This document shows positions 61,590 to 64,000 of a DNA stretch of 64,000 nucleotides, in pieces. The number at the start of each line of letters is the position of its first letter. The first letter of the stretch is position 1. The notes below the pieces were generated by a model. The model saw only the letters and a list, made by a program, of their open reading frames with translations. It ran no database searches and was not told where the DNA came from. The stretch spans positions 83,576 to 147,575 of the forward strand of contig NIOE01000018.1 of NCBI GenBank assembly GCA_002205125.1, given 5' to 3'. A program made the translations under genes and the position numbers. This stretch comes from Roseateles noduli (lineage in GTDB: Bacteria; Pseudomonadota; Gammaproteobacteria; Burkholderiales; Burkholderiaceae_C).

Positions 61590-63767
61590 ATGATCGAATC
61601 CACGCACACCGCCACCGTGCATCAAGCCACCGCCGCTCCCGGGCCGGTCGGTCCGAGCGCCCCGGCGATCAAGCGCGGCGCGATGGTGCCCCGCGCCTGG
61701 GGCCAGCGCAATCCGCCGATCGAGTCGCTGCCCGACGCCGAGCCGCCCGAGGCCTGGGAGACCGCCGCGAAGAACCGCCGTAATGCGCTGAAGCTGTCGA
61801 TCCTCGGCGCCACCGCGCTGGCCACCGGCGTGCTCTGGCAGACGCACCGCGGCTGGGCCTCGGATCCCTGGGCCTTCGCGCTGCAGTGCGTGCACCTGGG
61901 GCTGTTCGCGCTGTTGTTCGCCTGGGTCAGCGCCGGCTGCGTCACCGCGGTGATGGGTTTCTGGGTCATGCTGCGCGGCGACCGCCACGCCATCAGCATC
62001 AAGGACGCCGGCAATGACGCGCTGGGCGCCGACGCGCGCACCGCGCTCGTCATGCCGATCTGCAACGAGGACGTCACCACCGTCTTCGCCGGCCTGCGCG
62101 CCAGCTGCGAGTCGCTCGCAGCGGCCGGCGCGCTGCGCCTCTTCGACGTCTACATCCTGTCCGACAGCTCCGACCCGGAGTGCCGCACGCAGGAGCTGGC
62201 CGCCTGGGCCGAGCTGCGCGCGCAGTTCGCCGGTCGCGGCCGCATCCATTACCGCTGGCGCCAGCGCCGGGTGAAGAAGAAGGCCGGCAACGTGGCCGAC
62301 TTCTGCCGCCGCTGGGGCCGCAACTACCGCTACATGGTGGTGCTGGACGCCGACAGCGTGATGAGCGGCGACTGCCTGCTGGGCCTGGTGCGCCTGATGG
62401 AGAAGCATCCCCGCGCCGGCATCCTGCAGGCCGCCAACCAGGTCTGCGGCCACGACACGCCGCACGCCCGCGCGCAGCAGTTCGCGAGCCGCGTGACCGG
62501 TCGCCTGTTCGCCGCCGGCATGCAGTTCTGGCAGCTGGGCGAGGCCCACTACTGGGGCCACAACGCGATCATCCGCGTCGAGCCCTTCATGAAGCATTGC
62601 GCCCTGGCCCCGCTGCGCGGCAAGGACATCATGTCCCATGACTTCGTGGAAGCCGCGCTGATGCGTCGCGCCGGCTACCAGGTGTGGCTGGTGGCCGATC
62701 TGCCGGGCAGCTACGAACAACAGCCGCCGCATCTGCTGGCCGAGCTGCAACGCGACCGCCGCTGGTGCCAGGGCAACATCCAGAACGCCGGCCTGATCGC
62801 CGAACCGGGTCTGCACGGCGTCCACCGCGCGATGCTGGTGACGGGCGCGCTGTCCTACCTGGCCGCGCCGCTGTGGCTGCTCTACGTCGGCCTGGGCGTG
62901 CTGCTCTGGAACGTCGGCGGCAACGAGGCCTTCCAGCCCTTCCTGGAAGACGGCTCGCTGGCCCCGGGCGTGGCCGCGCTGTGGCTGGGCACGATCGGCA
63001 TGCTGGTCCTGCCGCGCCTGCTGTCGGTGGCCGCGCTGATCCTGCGCGGCGAGCAGTCGCAATACGGCGGCTCGCTGAAGCTGGTGGCCTCCTGCGCCAC
63101 CGAGGCCTGCATGTCGCTCCTGCAGGCGCCGCTGCGGATGGTCGCCCACTCGATCTTCTGCGTGGTCGCGCTGACGGGCATCTCGCTGGACTGGAAGTCG
63201 CCCCCGCGGGCCGCCGAGGACGTGTCCTGGCGCGAGGCCTTCGCCGCCTACGGCCGCATCAGCCTGGTCACGCTGGCCATCACCGCGCTGATCGGCGCGC
63301 TGAGCCCCTCGACGCTGATCTGGATCGCGCCGATCGCCCTGCCGCTGCTGCTGGCCGCGCCGATCACGGTGCTGTCGAGCCGCGCCAGCCTGGGCGAGCG
63401 CATGCGCCGCGCCGGCCTGCTGGTGATCCCGGAAGAGAGCCTCACGCCGACGGTGCTGCGCAATGCCTGGGCCTATGGTCGCCAGGAGCGTCGTCTCCCC
63501 GGCTTCGCCGACCTGCTGGCGAGCCGCCGCCTGACCGCGCTGGCGGCCGAGGCGATGGGCCGCCGCGACGTCGGCCTGGGCAAGCGCGCCGAGGTGCGTG
63601 CCCGTCGCCTGGGCGAGTTGACGGCGCAGCCGGGCGTCGTCGACGCGATGAGCAACGCCGACCGCATGCGCTTCCTGAGCGAGCCGGGTCACCTGCTGCG
63701 CCTGGCGCAACCGCTGCGCCCGGCCACGCACACCGAAGTCCGCCCGGACCTGCGTCTGGCGGCCTGA
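61590..63767 (+). CDS. opgH: Glucans biosynthesis glucosyltransferase H
   Basis: The 725-residue membrane glycosyltransferase (GT2) has 'ALVMPICNEDVTTVFAGL' (start of the GT domain), 'ILSDSSDP', 'VVLDADSVMSGDCL' (DxD), 'HDFVEAALMRRAGY' and the catalytic 'QRDRRWCQGN'. About eight membrane helices surround the cytosolic domain. It polymerises beta-1,2-glucan backbone from UDP-glucose and moves it to the periplasm. GAAGGAG ribosome binding site precedes the ATG at 61590. Transcribed with opgG. Confidence 0.95.
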   Translation: MIESTHTATVHQATAAPGPVGPSAPAIKRGAMVPRAWGQRNPPIESLPDAEPPEAWETAAKNRRNALKLSILGATALATGVLWQTHRGWASDPWAFALQCVHLGLFALLFAWVSAGCVTAVMGFWVMLRGDRHAISIKDAGNDALGADARTALVMPICNEDVTTVFAGLRASCESLAAAGALRLFDVYILSDSSDPECRTQELAAWAELRAQFAGRGRIHYRWRQRRVKKKAGNVADFCRRWGRNYRYMVVLDADSVMSGDCLLGLVRLMEKHPRAGILQAANQVCGHDTPHARAQQFASRVTGRLFAAGMQFWQLGEAHYWGHNAIIRVEPFMKHCALAPLRGKDIMSHDFVEAALMRRAGYQVWLVADLPGSYEQQPPHLLAELQRDRRWCQGNIQNAGLIAEPGLHGVHRAMLVTGALSYLAAPLWLLYVGLGVLLWNVGGNEAFQPFLEDGSLAPGVAALWLGTIGMLVLPRLLSVAALILRGEQSQYGGSLKLVASCATEACMSLLQAPLRMVAHSIFCVVALTGISLDWKSPPRAAEDVSWREAFAAYGRISLVTLAITALIGALSPSTLIWIAPIALPLLLAAPITVLSSRASLGERMRRAGLLVIPEESLTPTVLRNAWAYGRQERRLPGFADLLASRRLTALAAEAMGRRDVGLGKRAEVRARRLGELTAQPGVVDAMSNADRMRFLSEPGHLLRLAQPLRPATHTEVRPDLRLAA

Positions 63768-63798
63768 TCGGAACGAAGAAGCCGGAACGCCCCATCGG

Positions 63799-63844
63799 CC
63801 CGGGCGCCCCGCCGAAGAGTCATGGCGGAGGCGCGGCGCCCGGG
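63799..63844 (+). terminator. Long GC-rich hairpin after opgH
   Basis: CCCGGGCGCC (63799-63808) pairs with GGCGCCCGGG (63835-63844); inside, CCGCC pairs with GGCGG. No T-run follows. It lies 31 bp after the opgH stop and probably ends or stabilises the transcript. The rest to 64000 holds no gene I can support. Confidence 0.6.
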
Positions 63845-64000
63845 ACCGATGGTCGCGTGCTGCACACCGACTGCGGGAAGCCAAGCGCGGGCACTCCACG
63901 CAGCAGGGGGCATCCCTCCGGGAACCCCCAGACACCGTCTTGATCGTCAAGTGCTGGCCACCGCATTTCGCGAAGGGTCGAAGGGCTTCCCGGATTTGAG

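Overview
The window is GC-rich, densely packed DNA from a free-living betaproteobacterium. Urease with an ABC urea transporter, Bug/TctBA-type transporters, a SapC-family protein, OpgGH and a QseE/QseG/GlrR-type module together point to Burkholderiales. A Roseateles/Mitsuaria/Rubrivivax-like member is a guess from gene content. There is no rRNA, prophage, insertion sequence or CRISPR array; one tRNA-Ser is present.

Region by region. (1) 1-6400, minus strand: a tandem array of three homologous ~650-residue proteins of unknown function (one cut by the window edge), plus a decayed fourth fragment, downstream of an N-acyl-amino-acid-synthase-like acyltransferase gene. (2) 6409-13804: pcaB behind a long palindrome that covers its start codon, sapC and a CNNM/CorC-type membrane protein, apaH, tRNA-Ser, cyanophycinase, and a quinone reductase divergent from a LysR gene. 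(3) 13986-17539: tctBA without tctC, then an unrecognised protein. (4) 17638-30767: the urease locus on the minus strand, in transcription order ureA-ureJ-ureB-ureC, then about 8 kb of oxidoreductase, tautomerase and regulator genes, then ureE-ureF-ureG. No ureD was found in the window. (5) 30836-40717: a transporter-fused hybrid histidine kinase with a LuxR-type regulator, an SDR/AraC pair joined by a five-unit 14-bp repeat, an Rrf2/thioredoxin-reductase-like pair, a secreted triple-repeat protein and a prolyl-hydroxylase-like enzyme. (6) 40848-46555: urtABCDE, the urea ABC transporter. (7) 46702-49963: a large protein ending in a domain that looks like the cysteine protease domain of MARTX and clostridial toxins (peptidase family C80), then a secreted protein. 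(8) 50102-55368: a Bug-type receptor with HMG-CoA lyase and a CoA-transferase, then a hipBA toxin-antitoxin module with four operator-like inverted repeats. (9) 55419-63767: LysR, a QseE/GlrK-like kinase, a QseG-like lipoprotein, a GlrR-like sigma-54 activator, then a perfect-consensus sigma-54 promoter in front of opgGH.

How the genes work together: Urt imports urea and urease splits it, with UreE/F/G and UreJ supplying nickel and assembly. The permease-fused kinase and its LuxR partner lie between the two urea operons and are the natural candidates for their control. The GlrR-like activator sits directly before a sigma-54 promoter for glucan synthesis, suggesting local control of osmoregulated periplasmic glucans. 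The best candidates for something undescribed are the triplicated family at the left end, the CPD-containing protein at 46702, and the permease-kinase fusion.
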